From contig JASEVX010000008.1 in assembly GCA_031761405.1 (NCBI GenBank), forward strand, positions 70,869,717-70,933,716: a DNA stretch of 64,000 bases, in the 5' to 3' direction. The notes below the pieces were generated by a model. That model was given only the letters and a program-made list of their open reading frames with translations. It did not search any database and was not told the DNA's origin. Every line of letters starts with the position of its first letter. Position 1 is the first letter of the stretch. Shown piece after piece: positions 47,253 through 57,650 of this stretch. Both the position numbers and the translations under genes were made by a program. This DNA is from Serripes groenlandicus (lineage: Eukaryota; Mollusca; Bivalvia; Cardiida; Cardiidae).

Positions 47253-47988
47253 GTAAGATTTGTTATTATAATTTGTGAATATGCTAACAGTAGACTGAGT
47301 GATTGTTGTAGAAATAGGATCCTTGATCAAAGCCAACCAAAAGGATATTTGTCTTCACTGTAGACACAGCTCAAACTACCCTTTCATGTTATCTGATCTG
47401 GTTCTGCACACTGATTGCAACTTACAAAAGGAAACAACCATCTTCTAATGAACAGTGTGAATATATATCAGATATGATATTTGCTCAGGGAAAACCATAC
47501 AGTCGGTGTACACCCAAATAAAACTGCATTTTCGCTTAATCTGTTTCTGTATCTACACTGGTTGAAACTTACTTATTGAAACGTCCAAGAGAAGTCTAAC
47601 AAGCAGTGTGAATATGGATCAGATAGGGGTTTTACAGTCAGATCTTTTTCCACACTTGTCATGAATACCGAAGGGTTCATTCCTTTCATCATGGCATATA
47701 CTATCATAATCAACATTAATAAGTTAAATTCCGTTAACAGTCATTCAGTTACTTCAGTATCACCTTACTACAATTTTCACAAATTCAATTTCTGTTATCT
47801 CAAAGTAAGTATTAAGGGTTAACATCATGAACTCATTGAATTAGAATTTCAAAGAAAACTATTAGACTAGTTAAGACCAAGATCATGAAATAAGATTTAC
47901 TGGTAACTCAATGTATTCCCCAGAAATATTATGTTACCTTTTCTTTATAAATGGTTAATTAATTACATGCACTTTCTTTTACAGAAAA

Positions 47989-49320
47989 ATGGCACAGGCT
48001 CCCACCGATATGGCTGAAAAAAACAGGTCCGGTCAAGTTAAAGTCGATGAAATAAGAGAGGAGACATTACAAACTGAAAAACAAACGTGGAATAAACAAA
48101 CCTGCGACATTTGCTTTTTATTAGATTTAAGTAAAATATCCGCTCTATTTTTGTGTTATTTATGTAAACAGTATGTGTGTGGTAGATGTAATGAAAGGCA
48201 CGATAAATCCCATCGTATGATAGAAATAGAGAGTAAGAGGGGTGAGAGAGAAATGAGAAGGAGAGAATTTCTGGGGGGAATGAGGAAAGAGAGAAAGATT
48301 GTGAGAAAGGTAATGTTTGTTAGAGAGGAAGTTGCTGTGGTCGATATAGTTAATGTTAAACATGAATTGGATACAAGTGAGGATTATTTTATATCTGGAT
48401 TATGTGGACTGGATGACACAAGGTGGGTTCTTTCTGATTATAGTAATCATTGTATTAAAGTATTCAGTATTGGTTCGCACATATTACAACGCTATATACG
48501 GTTTGGGTCTGAACCTTGGGGTGTAACAGAAATAAAGGATAAACGAGAACCCACTGAGCAGGCCGTAATGGCCGCCAGTGTGTCGTCCGATGTTAAACCG
48601 TTAAAACGCTTTCGTGCTGCAATTAAAACTCTTTTTTCTGTAAAACGAGAACCCACTGAGCAGGGCATAATTTCCACTACTGATATTTCCGTACCCGACC
48701 AATCAAAGCCCAATAAACAATGTATGCTAGCTGTTACGTTGCCAAGGGAACGTAGAATATTGTTTATTAATTTAACACCAAATCCTGCCGTAATCACTAA
48801 ATCTATAAAAACAAAGAAAGACTGTTATTCTATAGACTTTAGTGGAGATCAGATTGTTTACCTCTGTATGGATGAGTACTCTCTTGGTCTTGGTCCCTGG
48901 TTTATATGCGTGATGTCCACAGACGGAGTCACGATAAAAACCATAAACACTCATTTAGACACTTATAGGTCTGATCTCGCTGTTTGTTCTGGAAGGTTCT
49001 ATTTAACTGACTGGAATAACAACAAAGTACTTTGTATGAACGATAAGGGAAAAGTAGTCTATCACAAAACAATAGAAGGGTCAGATCCATGGGGTATCAG
49101 TGTAGACCCAGACAACAATAATATTTATATTTGTGCCTGGCGTCACGACAAAGTTTACCGACTCGATTCTCGTTTAGAGAGTTTCGAGTCTCTCGTAGAT
49201 TTCGAGTCGGTAAAGTCGAGGAGGCCCGGAGCTATTTGTGTATACAGAGATAGACTATATGTCAGTCATGACTGGGACTATACTGATAGCCACTTGGTAA
49301 CTGTAATCAGAGTTTTATAA
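47989..49320 (+). CDS. B-box zinc finger / NHL-type beta-propeller protein (TRIM-like, no RING)
   Basis: A single 443-codon exon. Residues 39-76 form a B-box-like zinc finger: C39-x2-C42-x13-C56-x2-C59-x4-C64-x2-C67-x3-H71-x4-H76. A short charged stretch (80-112) follows. From about 135 there are repeated propeller-blade motifs of NHL type, such as LSDYSNHCIKVFS, LTDWNNNKVLCMND, DPWGISVDPDNNNIYICAW and PGAICVYRDRLYVSHDW. This resembles the many TRIM2/3/71-like genes expanded in bivalves, but no RING precedes the B-box, so ubiquitin-ligase activity of its own is doubtful. The ATG is in good context (AAAAATGG), four bases after a TTTCTTTTACAG splice acceptor. KREPTEQ occurs twice (residues 186-192 region and 34 residues later), from a 22-bp direct repeat. 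Likely a protein- or RNA-binding scaffold in the cytoplasm. Confidence 0.88.
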   Translation: MAQAPTDMAEKNRSGQVKVDEIREETLQTEKQTWNKQTCDICFLLDLSKISALFLCYLCKQYVCGRCNERHDKSHRMIEIESKRGEREMRRREFLGGMRKERKIVRKVMFVREEVAVVDIVNVKHELDTSEDYFISGLCGLDDTRWVLSDYSNHCIKVFSIGSHILQRYIRFGSEPWGVTEIKDKREPTEQAVMAASVSSDVKPLKRFRAAIKTLFSVKREPTEQGIISTTDISVPDQSKPNKQCMLAVTLPRERRILFINLTPNPAVITKSIKTKKDCYSIDFSGDQIVYLCMDEYSLGLGPWFICVMSTDGVTIKTINTHLDTYRSDLAVCSGRFYLTDWNNNKVLCMNDKGKVVYHKTIEGSDPWGISVDPDNNNIYICAWRHDKVYRLDSRLESFESLVDFESVKSRRPGAICVYRDRLYVSHDWDYTDSHLVTVIRVL

Positions 49321-49856
49321 TATCCCATCCTTGGTTAATGTATACACTGTTACATAGTAACACCTATATCATGATATAACATGAACGTGTTTCATGAATG
49401 TTCTTTTGTTGCCATGGTTACATAGTCACGAGATTACCTTCCCTCATTAATATCCATTGCTTTGTTTACATTATTTAGTCTGCCGTGTTGTCTGGTACAC
49501 TCAGTTGATACAAATCTTATCAATATTGGTTTTTGGTTTCCATCATTTATTTTTTAAATTAGTTAATTTATATATTTCTATTTATGATTTAAATTGTATT
49601 AATTCAGGACTTGAACTATATTTGTTTCATTTATGATGACCCGCATATTTAACACTTTTGATAAAACTTATCTATCAATGATTATCCGGCAACTGTTTCC
49701 ATGCGTCATTCAGATCATTTATTTTTCTATTGCTTTCATGTTTAAACTGGTTTACTGTAAATTATTAGAAAGCCTACCTTGTATAATTCAGTAAATATAA
49801 TCCGCTTAAAACTTTTTTATATTTGATAATTTAATTCGTGTTTCACACTTAAATGA
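49321..49856. other. 3' flank of the B-box/NHL gene
   Basis: AT-rich, with no further open frame of note. No AATAAA was seen close to the stop; the first ATTAAA-type signal noticed is near 50118. The 3' end of the transcript is therefore uncertain. Confidence 0.35.
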
Positions 49857-50030
49857 GAGAGAGAGAGAGAGATCGCGCGTAGTGTGTGTGTGTGTGTTTT
49901 TTTTTGGGGGGGGGGGGGGGGTCACTAACATACAGAGAAACAGGGTGGGGGAGGGGGGGAATAGACACACATGCATGTACACACACATAGAGGGAGACAG
50001 ACAGTTAGATAGAGAGATAAACAGGGAAAG
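49857..50030. repeat. Compound microsatellite with long T and G runs
   Basis: GAGAGAGAGA is followed by GTGTGTGTGTGTG, nine T and about sixteen G (49906-49921), then GGTGGGGGAGGGGGGG and GAGA-type runs. The G tract could form a quadruplex and is prone to length error. The ORF-like frames across it are artefacts. Confidence 0.9.
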
Positions 50031-52073
50031 AGGGAGAAATATATTTGCATCTGTGATTTACTTTTTTCCTTATTTTATATCATTGTATTATGCACATGTT
50101 TTTAAAGACCAATGCAATTATTAAATGTTTTATATTATTTAAAGTTTTGTGTTTTTGTTTGTTTAAACATGGATTAAGTATAAATATCGTGACAGATCTC
50201 CAACTTTGAGCATCACATGAAGATTTATTGAGTCTGGCGTAAATCATAGGACAGTTTGAAAACATTGTTCGAAAAGTAGCCCAACTTATCACTGTCATTA
50301 TCACTATTATTGAGTTATTGTTATTAAAATATCTTCGTCCTTTTGAAAACATTGATAAACATAAGATAAATCGACTGACGTCGATGATATCACGGCGACA
50401 GTCCAGTAATTCGTTACTGCTTGTACAAGTCAAAGACAATGTGTCTGCAGTCAACCAAAATCGCTGGGGAGGAATCGAACACATAGCCCTGATCTTCGAT
50501 CCCACATACAATTGAACGCTGATCCAGGAAAACAAACCTAGGCGTTATGTGACACTTATGCACGAAGGGGTCATCTTGACGAAATTATGTCAAAAAGGAA
50601 ACTGTAATTTTCGGAAGTTTCTAGAAAGTATATTATTGAATCACAAAATTCAAAACATTGTGGCAAATCGAGACAAAGCTCAATCATTGTGACCAGTGTT
50701 TCCCTTTTGTCACAGCGTTTTCTTAAGTCGTCGATTTTCAAATGGAATATACATGTAATTACGAAAAGTAAAATCTGTGTTGGACTGAAAAGGGGATTCA
50801 GTAGAGATGCCCCACTACACACCTCAAGATGTATGCCCCTACCCGCGCACACCCCAAACAGAACATGTCGGGGAGGATATCCCTCCCAGATATCGCCATT
50901 CCCCCGACACGCAATGCCTGCGTATACGGGGACATAACATCCATATGCTGCAGGCCATACTCCACTGACTCAGATTTGGAGCAATTGGTCCGCGTTGGTC
51001 CGACACAGATTTTACTTCATATAACAGGAGGAGGACCCGAGCCCAGCTACCACCGCCTCCGTGTTTGTTAAACAGTTTGATGAATAGAATAGATAATTGT
51101 ACATCAATGTGCATGGACCCTCGTACTATCCGAAAATGGACCTCCGAACAGCGGAGACGTTGTCGAGAATCCTTGCACACAGGTCTGTAGTTGTAATGCT
51201 GTCTGCTACAAGAGCAGAGCTCTCTATGTATAAAAAGTTGTTGAATTGATTCAAATAAAATTAATGTATGGTCAAAGGGAGAAAACTCTGTAAATTTGTT
51301 GTTGAGTATTCCTAGAAATAGGTCTAAAAATAGATTTTCTCACCATGTGTTTGTTGATGTTTTAAAATAATGGATCTAAACAATGTAAATAAATGGATTT
51401 AAAATTACATCAGGAATAAAATAACGGTAGAGGTAGGTAATTAAATATACTTAGTCCCCATACAATGTATTGATTGCAGGTGTCTTGGTATTGTAAGACT
51501 GTAGATTGTGATTTTACAGATTATCTGCAGACGCGGGGAATATAACAACGGTAAAAATAGACAGAAACAATGTTGGGTAACAGTCGAATTGGGTATACTG
51601 GAATAGAGCTTTCAATCACAGAATGAATGCCACCAAATAAGTATGTAATCTATGATATAATAAGGGTTATGACCAAAGATAGTATTGTAGTAAATAACAC
51701 TAAGAGGGAATAGGTCGTATGACGTCATCACTTTGGAATGTGATTTTCCCACGGCTTAAAAATGTAAACAATAGTGGTTTTAACCGTTATGGAGACATTT
51801 CCACCGAGACAAGTCTGTTGTTCGAAATACCCCAGTGGACCCATCACAACGACCAATTAAAGAGTGCAATATATAGTTATATTCAAGTTATTTGTTTTAA
51901 GATTAAACACCCACTTTCGTCTTATGGTCAAAGGGAAGTAAATCAGATCGGAATTTCAGATGAATTCACAAGACTGAAGTGGTCTCCCATTGGACAATAC
52001 TGATTTTGTTGAAAGTGTTTATAATAAAGTTAAATACCCTCCGACTGATTTGTAAACAAAACATTGTTTGTTT
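50031..52073. other. Intergenic with MITE debris and unassigned open frames
   Basis: At 50652-50735, AACATTGTGGCAAATCGAG and TTTGTCACAGCGTTTTC are a decayed CCCTTTCCCAC-family MITE. At 50800-51070 is a GC-richer stretch with overlapping open frames in several frames (for example 50829-51071), none recognised. The frame 51719-52003 (94 codons) starts beside a TGACGTCA site but is also unrecognised. Confidence 0.35.
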
Positions 52074-52170
52074 TTAGCTCGACTATTCGAAGAATATGAG
52101 AGCTATACTACTCACCCTGGCGTCGCCGTCGGCGTCCACGTCACACTTTGGTTAAGGTTTTGCTAGTCCT
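52074..52170 (+). repeat. Dispersed repeat starting TTTTTAGCTCGACT, second copy
   Basis: TTTTTAGCTCGACTATTCGAAG and the following GGCGTCGCCGTCGGCGTC and CACACTTTGGTTAAGG match 33151 onward. The GTCGGCGTC stretch is a small internal expansion. Confidence 0.6.
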
Positions 52171-52447
52171 ATAACATAAGACTCCGTTGACAAGCTTGTG
52201 AGAGGTCATATATTATAGGACTAAGGTTTTGCATGCAAGTTCTTAAATACTACTTTTCTTTAATTTCAAGGATAAACGGAGAGGAGAAGAAATATTTATA
52301 TGCAATCTCACCAATGGGTCCAATAATTGTTTGTACTTGCCTATAATTAAATAGATTTTTCCCAATCAAAAATGACAAACTTACATTGTCATTAAATCAT
52401 GAAAGGCTTACGTCGATCGTCGAAACCTGCTTCAAAAAGCGTGCCGA

Positions 52448-53893
52448 CAGGGGTGGCAAAATGCTTTGTCCGAGTTGCCCGAGCCGTACATTTATACGTC
52501 TGGACAAGTGTATTTTTTCAATCCACTTGTCCGTGGACAAGTAAAATTTTCTGGTTAATAAATGAAAATGAATATTAAAGCCTAACTAACTCGTCAATAT
52601 TGACAAGCGCGGATGTTTACATGCGATAAACAATAATAAGAATGACCCAGAATTTTGCATTTCCGGTTTCATTTCCCCCCTCGCTTTTTCGTAACCTACA
52701 AGCGATAAAACACAAATAGCAACTGTTTAAGACCCGTATACAGGTGTAGCTTGTATACCGAATATGATATTTATCCGAATCAAATATTTAACGAAATATT
52801 TATATATCTTAATTATACAAAATGTAAAGCGAGTCAAGTGATATTTCGTTTATTTTTTTGTTACCCAAAATTTATTTAACCACGTGTTGAAAGGAAAAAA
52901 CAATGGCGGACTTCAAATGTTTCGCTGATGTGAAATTGATTTTCGATGTATTCAAGTGGTAAAGAGGTAAGCTGCATATGTTTAGACATCGGTTATAATA
53001 TGAATAACAGATGATTAAACTAGCAAGTACTTGTCTAAATGATTTGAACTAGTTAAAAATTGACTTCGATTTGGTTTAGCTGGGAGGGTTTCCGGAAATT
53101 GACTTTCACTTTCGTAATGTACACTGGATTCTTAAAATTTCACTATGCATCATAGACAGTTGAATGATGCAGACATTGAAAGCATCATATATGTTTTCAA
53201 GTTAAGAGAAACATAACTGATATATTAAGCCTTGAACTAAAAGTTAATGAAATGATCAATGTTGGTTAAAAAACAGAATTAAATGGTGACTTAAACAATA
53301 TTCTGTTCCAATTGCTTTAACATGTGAATGTGTTTGATGTTATCCTGAGCTGGAGCAGAGCCACATTGTTGGTGTCCATATTCAGTCAGCTAAATAATAT
53401 TAAACAATGGCCTAAAGTTTTTGAAAATGGCCCACTTTTTTCAGAATCAGTGGGCGATGGGCCCAATGTTTTCAAAATATTGGCAGATCTCTGAAAATGA
53501 TGCTAATTTTAATGTAACCTGGTTAAATGAATATAATAAAAAAGTCACAAAAATGTTGTTGTTTTTTTGTTTTCATTTATATAAAAATAGATATAAATAC
53601 AGTTATTTTGAGGACTCCCTTAAAGGTTGGAGGAATATGAACCCTACACCAAGCACCAGGGAGTCCTTAAGGATCTATGGAAATTTAAGTTTAAATAGTG
53701 TCGAACCCTGCAATTATATGTCAACATTCAATAAACAACTGAAATTTAATACTTTTTATTTTCAATCTAAAACCATATAAATATAGAACATGCATATAAA
53801 ATATGGACAAGTAGTCAATTCATACGGACAAGTGATTTTTTCTGATTACTTGTCCATGGACAAGTGAACTATTTTGATATTTGGCCACCCCTG
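52448..53893. mobile_element. hAT-like non-autonomous element with 5-bp target duplication
   Basis: The left end CAGGGGTGGCAAAATG is inverted at the right end, ATTTGGCCACCCCTG. GCCGA flanks both sides (52443-52447 and 53894-53898). CAGGG-type ends are usual for hAT elements, whose duplications are typically 8 bp with 5-bp subgroups known. Subterminal ACTTGTCC...GGACAAGT palindromes repeat at both ends (about 52502-52541 and 53810-53866), a possible transposase-binding array. Inside, AACAATGGCGGAC at 52902 opens only a 19-codon frame, and the frame 53421-53780 is unrecognised. No hAT transposase motif was found. Confidence 0.8.
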
Positions 53894-53898
53894 GCCGA

Positions 53899-54110
53899 TA
53901 TATTAAATGCATCTATAATTGCCATTTATCATATGTACGGCCTTTTATGTATCGATATCGCTCAAGAGTTGTTGGTCAGTCGGATAAAAAGGCTGAATTA
54001 ATACTTCATAACAATAAAACAAGTGTGAAATACACAAGCTGTCAAAATGATAAAAACGGGTGTCGTAAAAATGTTGTAAAGTGGTCACTGGTTCCCGACA
54101 TTGAATCAAA
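53899..54110 (+). other. Short unique stretch with an unassigned open frame
   Basis: A frame open to a TAA at 54112-54114 overlaps the TTAA border of the next element. Its C-terminal part has cysteines in TSCQNDKNGCRK. I do not recognise it. It may be the remains of an exon into which elements have inserted. Confidence 0.3.
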
Positions 54111-54764
54111 TTAAGGTGGCAGGGGACACATTCGTATTTGGCCCCTGTCGATATTTCATATATTTGGAGTGTTTGAAAATGAATTGATTTTTTAACTATA
54201 TAACAACATTTGGCATTGATTTCTTTATTGACATCTATCAATTGATGCATACAAAATGTGGAGAAAATACGAAAATGTGTATATGCTAGCTCATATCATG
54301 TTGAATAGCTTTTCAAGGGGAGGTCATTCTCAACATAATTTCCGAAGCTGTTGTGGAATGAAAATTCAGGTATTTCAAATAAGATTTTCTACTAGAAGAA
54401 TACTGATGACATGGTATTTTGTATACATTTCCTGGTTATGCATTGCTTGATTATTAAGTACGTGTGCTTCAATTTTCTCCTGCATGTTTCCAGAAAGTAA
54501 GGACATGATTAGAAAATATGCCGAAATAGTGTCATTTTAGCCCGTATTTTGGGTAGGTGGGCTAGAATACACAGGGTCTGGGAAAAAAATCAGTACTGTT
54601 GAGTTGCTAAAATGTTACCTGATTTTGAAATACTGTTATATGCCATATATTGAGATATAGTTTTAACATTATGATGGATGTTGTCTCTGAGAATTTCTCA
54701 AATAACATTTATCGGTGCGGACCTGCTGAAATGTTGCAAATTTAGGGGTCCCCTGCCACCTTAA
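54111..54764. mobile_element. Element A, copy 1: 654-bp TTAA-flanked element
   Basis: TTAA at 54111-54114 is followed by GGTGGCAGGGGAC, whose perfect inverted copy GTCCCCTGCCACC lies at 54748-54760 before TTAA at 54761-54764. TTAA targets are used by the piggyBac and Kolobok superfamilies. The ends start GG rather than CCC, which fits Kolobok-type ends better. It encodes nothing convincing (a 64-codon frame at 54256-54450 at most), so it is non-autonomous. It directly abuts module B, sharing the TTAA. Confidence 0.85.
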
Positions 54765-55145
54765 GGGGAAAATTCTCAACTTTGAAATGCCTGGAAGATA
54801 AACTTTTCATGTTTTAACATGTTTCTTTATTTATATGGCAAACAACATGTACAAACTGAGCTACCTGTGCATTGAATTTGCACCTGATATACACAAATAG
54901 GCAAGGGAGGTAGTAATATAATAAAAAAGCTGAAAATTACGGTAAAGAGTAATTCATACTTCATTGTTTTTTTTTTCATAAAATAACAATGTTTTGGTAT
55001 ACAACAAACTTATTTACAACATTTTCCACAAACATTTATCAAAATATTCATTTAATGGATCCATTGTGTTAAAAGTCGGTTATGTTTATGCTTAATTATC
55101 GTGAAATACATCAATATTTTGTTTCTTTCTCTTATTTCAAGTATA

Positions 55146-55523
55146 ATGGCTGCAATTTTCAAAACTTATGATATTACAAATGAAGAAAGAGGCTTCTTAA
55201 GCTCTGCTATCAATAAACGAACTAAGTTCGTGGAAAACTGCAAAATTTGGACAGGTCTGTGCACCTCAGATGGATACGGTTTACTCCGAATACAGTTTCG
55301 GGGTAAACGTATCAAAGTGAAAGTACACCGAATGGTATTCTTTCTGTCAAATTCACATGGGCTTACTCCACGGATGCATGTGTCCCATATTTGCCATAAT
55401 AGGTTATGTCTGTCCCTTAATCACCTTTCATACGAGCCACAGCGTGTAAATAATAGCCGGTTGAGGTGTAAAAATGAAAGCGAATGTTGCGGCCATTATG
55501 CATTTGCTAGGTGCCTACTGTAA
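55146..55523 (+). CDS. I-PpoI-like His-Me finger (HNH) nuclease, copy 1
   Basis: The 125-aa protein has the residue spacing of the I-PpoI homing endonuclease fold. H81 (in HVSHIC) is the expected general base. N102 lies 21 residues later, as His98 and Asn119 do in I-PpoI. C83, C88 and H93 match one zinc site (with C32 or C39 as fourth ligand). C108, C115 and H117 match the second, with C123 two residues later than in I-PpoI. Such enzymes cut double-stranded DNA. The ATG (TATAATGG context) lies five bases after TCTCTTATTTCAAG, a possible splice acceptor; an in-frame GTG 45 bp upstream is not a likely eukaryotic start. It converges on the transposase gene 186 bp away. Role unknown: transposition cofactor or homing passenger. 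Confidence 0.85.
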   Translation: MAAIFKTYDITNEERGFLSSAINKRTKFVENCKIWTGLCTSDGYGLLRIQFRGKRIKVKVHRMVFFLSNSHGLTPRMHVSHICHNRLCLSLNHLSYEPQRVNNSRLRCKNESECCGHYAFARCLL

Positions 55524-55625
55524 GGTATGATAACACTGTTCGGTATAGTTCTGGTTCTCTTCAAACTGTTACGCTACATTTTTGCTTCCGTTCGTTTTCC
55601 TTTTCTGAAATTCAACACTTTGCGT

Positions 55626-55687
55626 GAACAGTGTAGACTGAGATCAGCATGTGCGGATGTACATGCTGATCTTTGCCTACACTGTTC
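55626..55687. other. DNA hairpin between the convergent genes, copy 1
   Basis: Outer arms GAACAGTGTAG and CTACACTGTTC (11 bp) enclose inner arms AGATCAGCATGT and ACATGCTGATCT (12 bp). Both convergent transcripts would carry it in their 3' regions. Similar GAACAGT...GATCAG hairpins are dispersed in bivalve DNA, as I recall, so it may be an older mini-element rather than a purpose-built terminator. Confidence 0.8.
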
Positions 55688-55709
55688 AAAAATGCCAACT
55701 GTATAATTA

Positions 55710-57650
55710 TTACCCTAAATTAATACCATAAGAGTGATCTGCACTTGCAACAGTTGTTGATTTGTATAGAGATTGTTTGAAAAGTTCTCTATTTGCAATT
55801 CGACGTCGTTTCGAGTATCTCGTACTTTTGTATTGAAAGGATCGTTTTCGGTTTGCATGGTACATTGAGATTTTCTCACAGTTTTTAGCATATTTGTAAA
55901 TTGGATCATTCACACCTACTTCTAAGCCAACATGTTGTGCGATAAGAAGCAGAGATATCCCTCTGCCTATGCTTGCGCCAAGCGAAGCAGCATGACACAG
56001 GCCCGGGAAATTTCTGCTCCATACCGTACTTTTTGGTGCAATTGAAAACAGTCTTGAGTGTAAATTTTCACACTTGTTTGTGTTGAATAAATTTTCAGTC
56101 TCTTTCAGCTGTTTCGCACCACAGTATTGTGAAATGACTTTAGAAATTATTTCTCTGTCTTTCGTTGACAGTTTCATGTACTGGCCATATGGTAGATATG
56201 TCATTTTGTAAGTTTTAAGGTGAGAAATGCATACTGCTGACACCTTTCTGCAATTAGAATGGTTTCCGTGGAAACAGTCCAGTACGTTTGTTATGGCGTT
56301 TTCCGCACGGCTGTGATAATGGTCCCTGGATTTGGCGGTGACCCTCAAGCGGCTTAGTTCCATACGTATCCTATCTCGCAGTCTGGAAGCAAGAATTCTT
56401 GTATACTCCTTTCTGTTCTTTCCTGGAGGGGCTTTGATATTGGCTGCCCTGAGATGTTTGTGGAAGTTGCGCATGTTGTGGATGAAGCATTTGTAGTGAT
56501 TTATATGCTTCTGGCGGTTGCTGTTTAGAGTCCGCATGGCTTTTGCGAGTGATTGGCTGCCATCAGTTGTAATGGACTGTACATTGAGAATGTTTTTGCT
56601 CTCTATATTTTTAATGGTTGCTTTAAGGAATGAGGTTTCAGCCTCATTTATGGTGTGATCACTACTGTAATTCTTCTTACATTTTCTACTCAAATGGTTA
56701 CACAATTTTAAAGGACACAACTTGTTTCCAATTTGAATGTCTACCGGCAACTGTTTTAAAGTTGTTTTTTCCACTGTAGGTGCAAAACACTGAGTGGCAG
56801 TTATACCGCCTGCCTGTGGCCGACTGGTGTAGGACACATCATATTCCAAGTGAGTTCCATCTGTTCTTCCTGCAAGATTCTCAACTTGTTTGACATAGTT
56901 CTGATTCTTCTCTAACTGGAGCGTATTAATTTTTTCAACTTCATCTGTGAGGGAGTTGAACTTTCTTTGCAGTCCTCGCTTGTCTGGTGCTTGAATATTT
57001 AAGCAGGCTAGCATAAGCTGAACGTCACTTATCCCCAATTTTGAACCGAGGACTGGCAGAACAAGGCAGTTGTTCAGGATCCCTGTGGTTTGTCCCTGTT
57101 TCTTAACACTATGAAACAGTGGCAGTTCATGCGAAACAAAGTTGCAATTCTGGCTTTTCAATTGTAGTGTTATGCAAAGGCCTTTCCGGTCAAGCACACT
57201 CAGTTTCAGAATTGCGTTGTCACAGTTATGTCCGTTAAGGCTATTAAATGCATTTTCAAGCATTTGCAGATTGACAATGGCATTTTCATTTCTGACTGAT
57301 GTACTGTCACTGACTTTTGATGAAAAATTTGTATTCTCTACAGTTGATGTTGATGTTGATGGTCTCAGCTTAAATGGTACAGTTGGTCCAGACTTTAAAC
57401 CACTAGCATGAAGTACGTCTTGTGCAACTGATGTGTGAAGTCTCCTTAGTGAAGAAGTTACATCCTCAGCCTCAGTCGGTATATGTGAATATTCATCAGA
57501 AAGTCCAGGAATACTGTCAGATTCAGCACAAGTGTCACTAAAACTACTCCACCTTTTCAAAGCATAGGTATTTCCCTTTTTAAAATATGTATATTTCCTC
57601 TTTTTATTAAGCCTGTAGCTGTGTTTATAATTCCTTTTAATATCTCTCAT
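55710..57650 (-). CDS. DDE transposase of animal Mutator-like/Kolobok-like type, copy 1 (full length)
   Basis: 646 codons from the ATG at 57650. A GTG two codons upstream is not a likely start; numbering here counts that GTG as 1. The N terminus is strongly basic (RLNKKRKYTYFKKGN), likely nuclear targeting and DNA binding. The core fits the DDE transposases labelled Mutator-like in animal genomes: D273 in EYDVSYTSRP, D365 in SITTDGSQS, a C390-x2-H393 motif in HYKCFIHNMRNFHKHLR, and E530 in NTNKCENLHSRLFSIAPK. The last corresponds to NESFNN.VW...PK in relatives. The C-x2-H motif between the second and third acids is shared by MULE, hAT, P and Kolobok groups. A basic tail (RKRSFQ..STRYSKRRRIANREL) follows. 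It would cut and rejoin DNA ends in the nucleus. TTAA borders favour Kolobok-type target choice, which is inference. Confidence 0.85.
   Translation of the reverse strand: MRDIKRNYKHSYRLNKKRKYTYFKKGNTYALKRWSSFSDTCAESDSIPGLSDEYSHIPTEAEDVTSSLRRLHTSVAQDVLHASGLKSGPTVPFKLRPSTSTSTVENTNFSSKVSDSTSVRNENAIVNLQMLENAFNSLNGHNCDNAILKLSVLDRKGLCITLQLKSQNCNFVSHELPLFHSVKKQGQTTGILNNCLVLPVLGSKLGISDVQLMLACLNIQAPDKRGLQRKFNSLTDEVEKINTLQLEKNQNYVKQVENLAGRTDGTHLEYDVSYTSRPQAGGITATQCFAPTVEKTTLKQLPVDIQIGNKLCPLKLCNHLSRKCKKNYSSDHTINEAETSFLKATIKNIESKNILNVQSITTDGSQSLAKAMRTLNSNRQKHINHYKCFIHNMRNFHKHLRAANIKAPPGKNRKEYTRILASRLRDRIRMELSRLRVTAKSRDHYHSRAENAITNVLDCFHGNHSNCRKVSAVCISHLKTYKMTYLPYGQYMKLSTKDREIISKVISQYCGAKQLKETENLFNTNKCENLHSRLFSIAPKSTVWSRNFPGLCHAASLGASIGRGISLLLIAQHVGLEVGVNDPIYKYAKNCEKISMYHANRKRSFQYKSTRYSKRRRIANRELFKQSLYKSTTVASADHSYGINLG

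Noticed and set aside
50689..51180. Overlapping open frames in a GC-richer stretch
   Set aside because: Several frames on both strands are open at once, none has recognisable motifs, and GC-rich DNA has fewer stops by chance.
53421..53780. hAT transposase remnant inside the 52.4-53.9 kb element
   Set aside because: The 119-codon frame shows no dimerisation-region or DDE motif of hAT transposases; only the element's ends support the hAT label.
55101..55145. N-terminal signal-like extension of the nuclease
   Set aside because: It depends on a GTG start and overlaps a pyrimidine-rich CAAG splice-acceptor-like stretch; the ATG at 55146 in good context is preferred.
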